Below, in pieces: positions 1 through 7,358 of a stretch of DNA of 15,246 bases. The notes beneath the pieces were generated by a model that saw only the letters and a list, made by a program, of their open reading frames with translations, did no database searches and was not told where the DNA came from. This DNA comes from Leptolinea sp. UBA5366 (GTDB lineage Bacteria > Chloroflexota > Anaerolineae > Anaerolineales > Anaerolineaceae): contig DHPK01000034.1 of assembly GCA_002407845.1 (NCBI GenBank), positions 26,769-42,014 on the forward strand, read 5' to 3'. The translations under genes were made by a program, and so were the position numbers. Every line of letters starts with the position of its first letter. Within the stretch, counting starts at the first letter, position 1.

Positions 1-122
1 TTTTTCAAATCTGGACGAAAAATCTGGAATTGGCAAGAATATTGCAACTATATGAATAAACCCGTAAAAGGGAAACTAAAAAGGGAAATAATTATTTCGA
101 AAGAAATGAGGTCAAAAATCTA

Positions 123-1640
123 ATGAAGAAACAAACACTTTCCATCTTATTGGCTCTGGTATTACTCCTGAGCATCTCCATTTTCCCCGTATTTGCACAG
201 GAAATAAGCGAGGAAGAGATATCCGGTTACTTCGGTGTTATTGAAGACTGGGATATGCAAGATCTCGCTTTGGCCGGTGTGGATGCGGAAGCCGTTGACA
301 TGACGGAATTCGAAGCCAAAAGTGTTGAAGCTCCTGAAGCTCTGATCGCTGAAGAAGTTGTTGTCGGCGGCGAGCAGGAATTAGCTGCCAAAGCCTACGC
401 AGTGAAGACTGCAACTAGCGAAGGCAAATATGTTTCTTGCGGTGATGGAAAATTCAAAGTTAAAATCACCATCACAGAAGACAAGACCATTCCGGCAGCG
501 GACATGGGCACCCCGGGATTCATCTTTATTGATAAAGTGACAATCTCGAACATTAATGGCGTTGCTGATTCTTTTGAACTGAAGGATTGCAAATCATCAA
601 TGGGCGAAACCTGTGAAAAAGTTGCATTCGTTGGCGGCAAAACCGTAATCGAAGGCTACGTCTCAGCCCCATTCATTATCGACGCTGCCAGCGTGACCTA
701 TGACGTCAGCATCGACTGGAAAAAAGAAGCCGGCGACGTATTCGAAGGCCCGATCACAGTAATTGGCGCAACTGCAACCGAAACTGACAACCTTTGCCCA
801 GTAAACAACCTGATCCAGGTTGCTGAAAAAGGCGTCTATGAACAGTGCGGCGGCAAAGCTTCCTTCAAAGTTGACCTTGAAGTTCCTGCTGATGGTCCGG
901 ATTGCCTGGTCCCAGCACAGATTTACATCGAAGGCGAAGAATATGTAGATTACACCTGCCGCTATACCCGCTTCGGCAAAGAAGGTTATCCTTTCGGCGG
1001 CGATTACTGCACCCCCGGACAGCCGATCAAAGTCAAAGCTGGCGAAAAGATTCGTTTCGAAGCGATCATTGATGATCTGACAAACCCGATTGCTGACACC
1101 ATGAGCGGAGATCCGCTGGCAATCGACTGGAGATTTGGTTACAATGGCGCGATGATCAGCGGTGTGCTGGACAGCGTCAAAGGTCCTGCTGAACTCTGCA
1201 ATGCGAAAATTGTTCCGCTGAAACCACTTCCGACAATGAAAGACGCAGATGTCGCAATCAAACCCTCAGGCTGGTACGGCACCTATGACAAAGCAGCGGT
1301 CGGTCTCTATCAAAAATGCGGAAAATATGCTTCCCTGCAGATTCGTCTCCGCAACGACGGCGCAAAAGTGGGCTACATCCAGCTCCCAGGCGCAATCGCG
1401 ATCAATGGCGGCACTCCGATTTCATCCTACTGGCTGTCATCCATCGAACCGGACAAAGACAAGAAAATTGCTCTGGTTCCTGGACAGGTCGTAACCTTGG
1501 TCAGCAGAATCTGGATGACCAACGTCATCAGCCAGACCAACAGCGATGCAGCCATCACCGGCGCAGTCAACTTCCCGGAACTCGGTCTGTACCTGACCGG
1601 TCCGCTGGCCTCAGACAAAGTCAACTGGCGCTGCTACTAA
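123..1640 (+). CDS. Secreted protein of unknown function with three Cys-bounded repeats
   Basis: I do not recognise a named family. The 505-residue product starts with a clear Sec signal peptide (KK, then a hydrophobic stretch at about 7-22, cleavage probably after VFAQ or FA near residue 25). An acidic region follows (27-90), then three repeats. Each repeat opens with a G-x-Y-x-x-C-G motif (C106, C242, C399), continues with alternating beta-type sequence and closes on a Cys (C225, C359, C504). The spans are similar (119, 117 and 105 residues), which suggests one disulfide closing each beta-sandwich-like domain. Further Cys lie at 156 and 164 in repeat 1 and at 261, 279 and 296 in repeat 2. 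A Pro/Lys-rich linker (about 362-390) separates repeats 2 and 3. There is no transmembrane anchor, sortase motif or lipobox, so release to the outside or cell-surface association is likely. The start is an ATG with a TGAGGT ribosome-binding site about 11 bases upstream. The gene is monocistronic, ending at a strong terminator. Confidence 0.85.
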   Translation: MKKQTLSILLALVLLLSISIFPVFAQEISEEEISGYFGVIEDWDMQDLALAGVDAEAVDMTEFEAKSVEAPEALIAEEVVVGGEQELAAKAYAVKTATSEGKYVSCGDGKFKVKITITEDKTIPAADMGTPGFIFIDKVTISNINGVADSFELKDCKSSMGETCEKVAFVGGKTVIEGYVSAPFIIDAASVTYDVSIDWKKEAGDVFEGPITVIGATATETDNLCPVNNLIQVAEKGVYEQCGGKASFKVDLEVPADGPDCLVPAQIYIEGEEYVDYTCRYTRFGKEGYPFGGDYCTPGQPIKVKAGEKIRFEAIIDDLTNPIADTMSGDPLAIDWRFGYNGAMISGVLDSVKGPAELCNAKIVPLKPLPTMKDADVAIKPSGWYGTYDKAAVGLYQKCGKYASLQIRLRNDGAKVGYIQLPGAIAINGGTPISSYWLSSIEPDKDKKIALVPGQVVTLVSRIWMTNVISQTNSDAAITGAVNFPELGLYLTGPLASDKVNWRCY

Positions 1641-1663
1641 TCTATATTTCTAAGAATTGATCG

Positions 1664-1695
1664 AAACCGGATGGATCACTCCATCCGGTTTTTTT
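1664..1695 (+). terminator. Rho-independent terminator of the secreted repeat protein gene
   Basis: An 11-bp perfect stem (AAACCGGATGG at 1664-1674, CCATCCGGTTT at 1681-1691) with a six-base loop runs directly into a T-run (1689-1695). It begins 24 bases after the stop codon at 1640. This is a textbook intrinsic terminator and separates the first gene from the metal-binding protein gene. Confidence 0.93.
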
Positions 1696-1719
1696 ATGCC
1701 CCTGCCGGTTTTCACGACG

Positions 1720-1804
1720 TTGGAATCGGCAAACTAAAAATTCTTGGAATCCGCTTTACAATTACAGCATGGAAAACCGAACGTCAGAGCGTGTATAACG
1801 TTCG
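1720..1804 (+). promoter_or_regulatory. Candidate control region of the metal-binding protein gene
   Basis: Three elements lie upstream of the start at 1823. A direct repeat TTGGAATC occurs at 1720-1727 and 1744-1751. A possible -10 box TACAAT sits at 1757-1762 but has no good -35. A 7-bp inverted repeat, CGAACGT (1778-1784) and ACGTTCG (1798-1804), with a 13-base centre, lies just before the Shine-Dalgarno sequence at 1812-1816. For a zinc/manganese uptake component an operator for a Fur/Zur-type repressor would be expected here. The repeat does not match a Zur consensus I know, so this assignment is only inference. Confidence 0.35.
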
Positions 1805-1822
1805 AGACTATGGAGGAAGCAA

Positions 1823-2794
1823 TTGAAAAAAGTATTCTTATTCTCTCTGCTCCTGGCTGTTGCCTTCTTTTCAGCCGTCGGAGCCGGAACCGCAACCGCT
1901 CAGTCTGACCAACTGAACATCATCACGACTGTTTTTCCGATCTTTGATTTCACCCGCACCGTAGGCGCGGATCACGTTCAGGTCAGCCAGCTGCTGCCGC
2001 CCGGTGCGGACAGCCATTCTTATGAACCGACCCCGCGGGAGATTGTCAGGCTGCAGGAAGCTGACTTATTTATTTACGTCGGCGGAGAGAGCGATGCCTG
2101 GATTGATTCGATTCTTGAGTCGCTGGGGAAAGATGCCCCGCAGACCTTGAAACTGATTGACAGCGTTCGGGCAGTGCCGGAAGAGCTCGTCGAAGGTATG
2201 CAGGAAGAGGAAGGGCATGATCACGAGGGCGAGCATGAAGAGCATGATGAGCATGGAGAAGAGGTTGTTTATGATGAGCATATTTGGACGGCGCCGCAAA
2301 ACGCAGTGCTGATGACGCAGGCGATTGCCGCAAAGCTCATTGAAGTTGACAGCAGTAATGCCGCTGCTTATGAGGAAAACGCAGCCGCTTTTGTTAAGAA
2401 ACTTGAAGCGTTGGATGCGTCCTACCGCGGATTTATCGAATATGCTGCGCGCAAGACGATTGTCGTCGGGGATCGCTTCCCGTTCCGCTATCTGGCAGAT
2501 GCATATGGGCTGGAATATTATGCGGCTTTTCCCGGCTGCAGCGCTGACGTTGAGCCAAGCGCAGCCACCATCGCATTTTTAGTTGATAAGGTCAAAGCGG
2601 ATCAGATTCCGGTTGTTTTCTATATCGAGTCTTCGAACCATAAAGTTGCCGACACAATCGCGAGCGCAACCGGTGCAAAGGCGCTGCTGCTGCATTCAGC
2701 TCATAATGTGACGCAGGCTGAAATTGATGCCGGCGCAACTTATTTAAGCATTATGATTGAGAATATGCCGAAGCTGCACGAAGCTTTAAATTAA
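1823..2794 (+). CDS. Zn/Mn-type ABC transporter substrate-binding protein (cluster A-I, ZnuA/AdcA-like)
   Basis: The exported receptor captures a transition metal, probably zinc or manganese, outside the membrane for an ABC importer. The start is TTG, chosen because GGAGG (1812-1816) lies six bases upstream and the protein then opens with a signal peptide (residues 1-26, ending TATAQ). Seen in the sequence: the N-terminal lobe motif NIITTVFPIFDFTR; LLPPGADSHSYEPTP with presumed ligand H65; DEHIWTAP with presumed ligand H153; and between them an acidic His-rich loop (131-147, five His), typical of metal-loading loops. The usual third His ligand is replaced by D217 in GDRFPFRYLADAYGL, and the usual C-terminal acidic ligand segment reads HSAHN (291-295). 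I recall the same wording from a clostridial subgroup of this family. No permease or ATPase gene is adjacent, so it is an orphan receptor here. Length (323 aa) is normal. Confidence 0.9.
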   Translation: MKKVFLFSLLLAVAFFSAVGAGTATAQSDQLNIITTVFPIFDFTRTVGADHVQVSQLLPPGADSHSYEPTPREIVRLQEADLFIYVGGESDAWIDSILESLGKDAPQTLKLIDSVRAVPEELVEGMQEEEGHDHEGEHEEHDEHGEEVVYDEHIWTAPQNAVLMTQAIAAKLIEVDSSNAAAYEENAAAFVKKLEALDASYRGFIEYAARKTIVVGDRFPFRYLADAYGLEYYAAFPGCSADVEPSAATIAFLVDKVKADQIPVVFYIESSNHKVADTIASATGAKALLLHSAHNVTQAEIDAGATYLSIMIENMPKLHEALN

Positions 2795-2897
2795 CTGCCG
2801 AGGCTGGCGATTTGATCATCGCAGGACAGTGTGATTTTTTTTCTGTCTTTTGATGATGGTAATAAACCAGATATCCATAGTAGGAGATAGAAAAGGT

Positions 2898-3743
2898 ATG
2901 ACCGATTCAATTGATTCAATCCAGAACCAGTTTTTCGCGTCGCCGACGTTAGCCAACCTGGCGATCAAGCTTTTTTTTGTTGTCGTCGTGCTGGTCGTGA
3001 TGAAGATCCTATTAAACTTGGCAATCCGGGCATTGAATCTCTTTTCAAATCGCAACTTCCCGCATATTTCGAGCAGCAAGAAGACAACCGTTTTTTCAGT
3101 GGTTGAGAGCCTGATTAAATTTACGATCGCTTTCATCGGTGTAACGGTCATCCTTAACTTATTTGGAATTAATACGAGCTCGATCATCGCGACCGCTGGA
3201 ATCGGCGGGATTGCGATTGCATTCGGCGCTCAAAATCTGATCCGGGATGTCTTGAGCGGCGCCTTTTTCCTGTTGGAAGATCAGTTCAATGTCGGCGATT
3301 TCTTGACCATCGGTTCCTTGTCAGGTACTGTGGAAGTAATCGGGCTGCGGACAATGACACTGCGCGATTACAGCGGCGCGCTGCACATCCTGCCGAACAG
3401 TTCTGTTCAGCAAATCAGCAATTACAGCAAGAATCCGATCAAGGCGGACGTGAAAATTCCAGTCCCCTATCAGACCCCACAAACTGAGGTTTTGGAGATC
3501 ATTGAGAAGGTCGCTGACGCATGCATGGCGGAAACAGACTACTTTACGATTCGGCCTGCTTTCCTTGGGGTGGACAGCCTGAATGATTGGACGTATACCG
3601 TTCAGATAACCGCGGAGACGATCAGCGGCAGGCACGTGGAAGGGCAAAGACTGCTGCGGGCGAAAATGCTGAATGAGTTTCAATCGCGCGGAATTGGCAC
3701 GGTTGATTGGGCTGCCATTGCGGCAGACGCAAAGAAGGAATAA
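2898..3743 (+). CDS. Small-conductance mechanosensitive channel (MscS family)
   Basis: An inner-membrane channel that opens under membrane tension to release solutes during hypo-osmotic shock. I chose the ATG at 2898 (281 aa) over the in-frame ATG at 2850 because AGGAG lies at 2882-2886 and the upstream 16 residues look unlike family N-termini. There are three transmembrane helices: about 21-45, 70-90 and the pore-lining TM3 at 95-125, which carries the Gly/Ala pattern ATAGIGGIAIAFGAQNLIRD. The MscS beta domain follows (FLLEDQFNVGDFLTIG, then GTVEVIGLRTMTLRDYSG and LHILPNSSV) and an alpha/beta C-terminal domain. The size matches the compact E. coli MscS type (286 aa). It stands alone between the metal receptor and the DsrE gene. 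I saw no convincing terminator before it. Confidence 0.93.
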   Translation: MTDSIDSIQNQFFASPTLANLAIKLFFVVVVLVVMKILLNLAIRALNLFSNRNFPHISSSKKTTVFSVVESLIKFTIAFIGVTVILNLFGINTSSIIATAGIGGIAIAFGAQNLIRDVLSGAFFLLEDQFNVGDFLTIGSLSGTVEVIGLRTMTLRDYSGALHILPNSSVQQISNYSKNPIKADVKIPVPYQTPQTEVLEIIEKVADACMAETDYFTIRPAFLGVDSLNDWTYTVQITAETISGRHVEGQRLLRAKMLNEFQSRGIGTVDWAAIAADAKKE

Positions 3744-3755
3744 AGATCCTGAAGT

Positions 3756-3784
3756 TTTACTTTTAAGTGAAAAATCGCTATGAT
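3756..3784 (+). promoter_or_regulatory. Sigma-70-type promoter for the DsrE-family gene
   Basis: A -35 box TTTACT (3756-3761) and a -10 box TATGAT (3779-3784) are separated by 17 bases. They match the consensus hexamers at four and five positions. The box ends 21 bases before the ATG at 3806 and the Shine-Dalgarno AGGAG is at 3795-3799, so the predicted leader is short. Confidence 0.6.
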
Positions 3785-3805
3785 CAGTCTAGTTAGGAGT
3801 GAAAA

Positions 3806-4135
3806 ATGTATAAAGTAATCTTTCATGTTGATGAACTCGCAAAATGGCAGCTCACGCTCGAGAATGCCCGAAATTTTCTGGCAGCAGAGCAGGATGCAGC
3901 GGTTGAAATTCTGGCGAATTCGGAAGCAGTTAAGTTTTTTCCAGCTGATGCGGAAAAATCTGAACTGTTCGTTGAATTAATGTCAAAAAAAGTTCGTTTT
4001 GCCGCTTGCATGAATGCGCTTAAAAAAAGCGGTCTAACTCCGGCTGACCTGCCGGACGGGGTGGAAGTTGTGCCCGCTGGCGTGGTTGAACTCGCAAAGC
4101 AGCAGCAGGCAGGGTTTGCATATATCCGCCCATAA
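3806..4135 (+). CDS. DsrE family protein
   Basis: A small cytoplasmic protein of 109 aa, typical in length for the DsrE/DsrF-like fold. Family hallmarks are visible: the N-terminal strand YKVIFHVDE with a following W, the central segment VEILANSEAVKFF, the motif VRFAACMNALKKSGL with the single conserved Cys at residue 68, and the C-terminal VEVVPAGVVELAKQQQAGFAYIRP. In studied relatives (DsrEFH, TusBCD) the Cys carries persulfide sulfur in relay reactions. In isolated homologs such as this one the role is mostly unknown. The gene has its own promoter and AGGAG site and no sulfur-metabolism neighbours, so a role in sulfur oxidation is not supported by context. Confidence 0.9.
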   Translation: MYKVIFHVDELAKWQLTLENARNFLAAEQDAAVEILANSEAVKFFPADAEKSELFVELMSKKVRFAACMNALKKSGLTPADLPDGVEVVPAGVVELAKQQQAGFAYIRP

Positions 4136-4176
4136 GCAGGACGAAATAACGCTGAACCGTCAGACTTCCCGTTGTT

Positions 4177-4185
4177 TGGTAAAAT
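4177..4185 (+). promoter_or_regulatory. Possible extended -10 promoter of the glycan operon
   Basis: TGGTAAAAT matches an extended -10 element (TGn followed by a TATAAT-like hexamer, five of six matching). It ends 38 bases before the methyltransferase ATG at 4224. No good -35 hexamer lies 16-18 bases upstream, so the call is tentative. It is the only promoter-like element I see between the DsrE gene and the five-gene operon. Confidence 0.35.
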
Positions 4186-4223
4186 GTACATAATTTAACT
4201 GAATAAAAGAGAATGAGGCATTC

Positions 4224-5024
4224 ATGAAAATAGATTATAAAGAAACGACCAACGATCTGCTCACCCGGATTGATATTCACAATAAGTTTGGAAGCCGAGA
4301 TATTGATCAATGGATGCTGGATACTTTGCAGCTTCAGCCCGGAATAAAAATTCTTGATGTTGCCTGCGGCGGCGGAAAACAATGCGTATCTTTCCATAAG
4401 TTTCTTAATGGCGACGTCTCGATAACGGGTGGGGACGTCAATCAGGAACTGCTGGATCAGGCGGAATTGGAGAACGTCAAACTGGGCAGCCCGTTTACGA
4501 TTCTTCCGTTGGACTTCGATAAAAGATTCCCGTTTGAGGATGGGCAGTTTGATCTGGTTTCATGCTGTTTTGCAATCTATTACTCATCTGACATCCCGTT
4601 CACCATTCAGGAGATGCACCGCGTTTTAAAACCCGGCAGCAGGCTGTTCACGACCGGGCCGATGCCAACGAACAAGAAAGTATTTTACGACATCATCCAC
4701 GAAGCGACCGGCAAAGAAATTCCGCCGATGCCCGGATCATCACGCTACAGCAGTGAAATTTATGGCGCGATCGAAAAAACGTTTTCAAGCGTTCGGACTG
4801 AAATCTTTGAAAATCCGCTGGTATTCAAACAGGCGGGACCTTTCATTGCGTATACCCGTGCCAGCCTTTCTGAGGATCGCCGACTGTGGACCTCGCTTTT
4901 TGCCAACGCCGATGAATTTGAGAAGATGATGCAAAAAATCCACAAAGTTGCGGATGAACGAATTATAAAGGACGGAGAAATCGTCATGACCAAGGTTGTT
5001 GGCGGTTTCATCGGAACGAAATAA
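4224..5024 (+). CDS. Class I SAM-dependent methyltransferase
   Basis: A predicted cytosolic enzyme that transfers a methyl group from S-adenosylmethionine to an unknown acceptor. It shows the Rossmann-type motifs in order: motif I ILDVACGGGKQ (residues 43-53), the acidic residue ending strand beta2 (TGGDVN, D71), FDLVSCCFAIYYSSD (109-123) and MHRVLKPGSRLFTTGP (131-146). These are the features of the Methyltransf_11/25 group. The C-terminal half (about 150-266) is helical and resembles no acceptor domain I can name. The start is supported by TGAGG five bases upstream. It is the first gene of a run whose next gene starts directly after this stop codon (TAA then ATG), so it is probably translated together with the deacetylase gene. 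The neighbours suggest a sugar or lipid-linked glycan as substrate; the sequence itself does not show this. Confidence 0.85.
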   Translation: MKIDYKETTNDLLTRIDIHNKFGSRDIDQWMLDTLQLQPGIKILDVACGGGKQCVSFHKFLNGDVSITGGDVNQELLDQAELENVKLGSPFTILPLDFDKRFPFEDGQFDLVSCCFAIYYSSDIPFTIQEMHRVLKPGSRLFTTGPMPTNKKVFYDIIHEATGKEIPPMPGSSRYSSEIYGAIEKTFSSVRTEIFENPLVFKQAGPFIAYTRASLSEDRRLWTSLFANADEFEKMMQKIHKVADERIIKDGEIVMTKVVGGFIGTK

Positions 5025-5672
5025 ATGAGCGACATGCGATTTTTCGGAAAAAGGGTGCTGTTTATCGGCGCCCATCCGGATGACATTGAGCTGGGCTGCG
5101 GCGCATTAATAGCCCAGATTGCGCCGATAACTGAAGTTCACTGCGTCACGCTGTCAGATAATCGGAAGAATCCTGCGCTCCAGGATCTGCCAGGAGAACA
5201 TGCTGCCAGCATGAAAGTGTTGGGCGTAGGACAGGAAAACTCAGAGCTGCTTGATTTTGAAACCCGCCGATTTCCTGATTTTCGACAGGAAATACTGGAA
5301 GTGATGGTCAAACTCCAGCGTGAATTTCAACCGGAAATCGTCTTTGTGCACACGCAGGCTGACTTGCATCAGGATCACAAGACGGTGACAGAAGAAGCCC
5401 TGCGTGCTTTTCGCGGGCGGACTGTGCTCGGTTACGACGTGATCCGCAGCAGCTATGGCTTTTTCCCGAACTTTTTAGTTGCAGTCAGCGAAAGAGAAGT
5501 GGAGCTGAAACTCCAGGCATTGTCTCAATACCAAACCTATAATACAAAATACTATTTCAATCCGGAGATCACGCGTGCCACACTGATCCGCAATGGCGCG
5601 ATCTGTGAACGACAATACGCCGAAGGGTTTGACATTCTGCGGATTGTGGCATCGTTCACGAAAGAAGGCTGA
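5025..5672 (+). CDS. PIG-L/LmbE family deacetylase
   Basis: A predicted zinc-dependent N-deacetylase acting on N-acetylglucosamine-type conjugates. The family signature AHPDDIELGCG is at residues 16-26, with zinc ligands expected at H17 and D20 and D19 as catalytic base. The second metal motif HQDH lies at 115-118, with H118 the likely ligand. Length (215 aa) is typical. The first ATG abuts the methyltransferase stop; a second ATG three codons later (5034) is also possible. The last codons carry GAAGG (5664-5668), which serves as ribosome-binding site for the next gene. In known relatives (MshB, BshB, GPI PIG-L) the product feeds thiol-cofactor or glycolipid synthesis. Here the three membrane glycosyltransferase-like genes downstream favour an envelope sugar, by inference. 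Confidence 0.9.
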   Translation: MSDMRFFGKRVLFIGAHPDDIELGCGALIAQIAPITEVHCVTLSDNRKNPALQDLPGEHAASMKVLGVGQENSELLDFETRRFPDFRQEILEVMVKLQREFQPEIVFVHTQADLHQDHKTVTEEALRAFRGRTVLGYDVIRSSYGFFPNFLVAVSEREVELKLQALSQYQTYNTKYYFNPEITRATLIRNGAICERQYAEGFDILRIVASFTKEG

Positions 5673-5675
5673 CCC

Positions 5676-7358
5676 GTGCTGCCGCGACTGGCTGAAAAAG
5701 CAATCCCGCCCATTCTTTGGCGAATCGTCGTGATTGCTTTTTTTATTCTGCTCCTCGCTGCAGGTGTCATCCTGCACGATGATTATGGCGGGTATACGGA
5801 TGAAATCAACCACCTGCGAACCGGTGCAATTCAATACAAGATGATCCTGTCCCTGTTCATGCCAGAGGCAGAAATTCCTGAAATACCGATTTTGAAATTG
5901 AATGAGCTGCCCCAACTGGAGCAGTACATCAACCGTTATTATGGCGAGGCGGTGATGCTGCCGACGCTCTTCGTTGCTGCGCTGCCCGGCGTCTCCTTCA
6001 CGGATGCTGCCTTTTTAAATTTTCGGCGTTTTTATACCTTTTTGAACTTTTTCCTGGCTGTGATCTGTTTTTACCGGTTGATCCGCTTGCGTTTTTCAAA
6101 TGAATTGCTCGCATTGCTGGCAGCGGCGATGCTGGTATTGAGCCCTCGTTTTTTTGCCGAATCTTTCTATAACAGTAAAGACATTGTTTTCTTTAGCTGG
6201 TTTCTGATCTCCATTTATCTTATTGCAGAATATTTTTTTCAGCCGTCCCGCGGCCGCCTATTTCTTTTCGCTGCCGCAGCAGCCTTAGCATGTAACACGC
6301 GCATTTATGGAATGGTGCTTTACCCCGCGTTTTTGATATTAATGGGTGTTTCTCCGAACAGAACCGGTGAAAGTTTTTGGAAAAAATTGAAACAGCCAGT
6401 TTTTGCCGTAGCTTTATCCTTGTTTTTTTACTGGCTCATCAGTCCGTTTTTATGGCAGGATCCGCTGGGCAATTTTCTCGCAAGCTTCAATTTTGCCTCC
6501 CATCAGGTAGGCGTCACGATGGAAAATCTGACCGCGAATGTTGACACTGTCTCGGTTGGCAATGCTGAGCTGTTCATGGGAAAACTGATTGCTCCAAAGG
6601 ATTACTGGTACTATCTGCCCGTCTGGATGGGGATCACAATTCCAGTCTGGTACCTTGTGTTATTTGTTGCGGGAATTTTTAGTACTGTGAAACGGTTGTT
6701 CAGTCAGCGCCTTGACGCTGGACTTCTTTTTGACCTTTTTACTGCAGGGGTTTTCTTTGGGTCATTGCTGGCGATCATTTCAGCAAGCGTCACACTCTAT
6801 AATGGCTGGCGGCATGTTTACTTCCTTTACGGTCCGCTGCTTTATCTGAGCGTGCTGGGGCTGGCAGAACTGGGAAATTTCAAGTCTCAACATGCGCTGA
6901 GGTGCAGTCTACGAACCGTGCTGACGGTTGGACTGTGCGCTGCGTCGATGCTGACGACCGGCGTTTGGATGGTGAAAAACCATCCGCTTGATTTCGTTTA
7001 TTTCAATGAAATCGGGCGGAAAAATGCGGATCAGTTTTCGAGAGATTATTGGGGCGTTTCATCCAAAAGCTGTATGCTGTATTTATCTTCTGTTTCTTCG
7101 GGACAATCAATTCGGCTGGCAGCCAACAACTTGCTTTCTGCGGGGGCGATTGACATTTCCTTGATGAGGCTTCCCCGCTCAATTCAAGACCAGTTCGAGC
7201 TTTTTTGGCAGCCGGAACATGCGGATTATTTATGCATTAGCTATGATAAAATGACCGGAAATTCATATCCTGTCGATGGATTTGAACTTATGAAATCTTT
7301 TACGGTTGACGATTACACAATTGCTTCCGCTTATCAGAGGATTAAGGCAGCAGAGTAA
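5676..7358 (+). CDS. Polytopic GT-C (GT39/ArnT-like) glycosyltransferase, paralog 1
   Basis: A predicted integral membrane enzyme using a lipid-phosphate-linked sugar donor. The start is GTG, with GAAGG seven bases upstream and three bases after the deacetylase stop. The 560-residue protein has a first membrane helix (about 15-33), then an extracytoplasmic loop beginning HDDYGGYTDE (34-43), where acidic residues after TM1 are the expected GT-C catalytic/metal site. Conserved segments follow: NRYYGEAVMLPTLFVAALPG, RFFAESFYNSKDIVFFSW (158-175), NTRIYG (207-212), AELFMGKLIAPKDYWYYLPVW (297-317) and YNGWRHVYFLYGP (375-387). The C-terminal extracytoplasmic part has NHPLDFVYFNEIG (435-447) and RDYWGVSSKS (456-465). 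The last two motifs recall GT39-like proteins of Chloroflexi and cyanobacteria. The acceptor is unknown. The gene is homologous along its full length to the next two genes. Confidence 0.8.
   Translation: MLPRLAEKAIPPILWRIVVIAFFILLLAAGVILHDDYGGYTDEINHLRTGAIQYKMILSLFMPEAEIPEIPILKLNELPQLEQYINRYYGEAVMLPTLFVAALPGVSFTDAAFLNFRRFYTFLNFFLAVICFYRLIRLRFSNELLALLAAAMLVLSPRFFAESFYNSKDIVFFSWFLISIYLIAEYFFQPSRGRLFLFAAAAALACNTRIYGMVLYPAFLILMGVSPNRTGESFWKKLKQPVFAVALSLFFYWLISPFLWQDPLGNFLASFNFASHQVGVTMENLTANVDTVSVGNAELFMGKLIAPKDYWYYLPVWMGITIPVWYLVLFVAGIFSTVKRLFSQRLDAGLLFDLFTAGVFFGSLLAIISASVTLYNGWRHVYFLYGPLLYLSVLGLAELGNFKSQHALRCSLRTVLTVGLCAASMLTTGVWMVKNHPLDFVYFNEIGRKNADQFSRDYWGVSSKSCMLYLSSVSSGQSIRLAANNLLSAGAIDISLMRLPRSIQDQFELFWQPEHADYLCISYDKMTGNSYPVDGFELMKSFTVDDYTIASAYQRIKAAE

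Noticed and set aside
2850..2897. Earlier start for the MscS channel at 2850
   Set aside because: AGGAG at 2882-2886 serves the ATG at 2898, and the extra 16 residues do not look like an MscS N-terminus.
2795..2897. Possible terminator after the metal receptor gene (GCGAT and ATCGC near 2807-2822, T-run near 2835)
   Set aside because: The stem is only 5 bp and the T-run does not follow it directly.
4164..4177. A 14-base word ACTTCCCGTTGTTT here and again at 10718-10731
   Set aside because: About one such exact pair is expected by chance in a window of this size when both strands are counted, and the two contexts differ.
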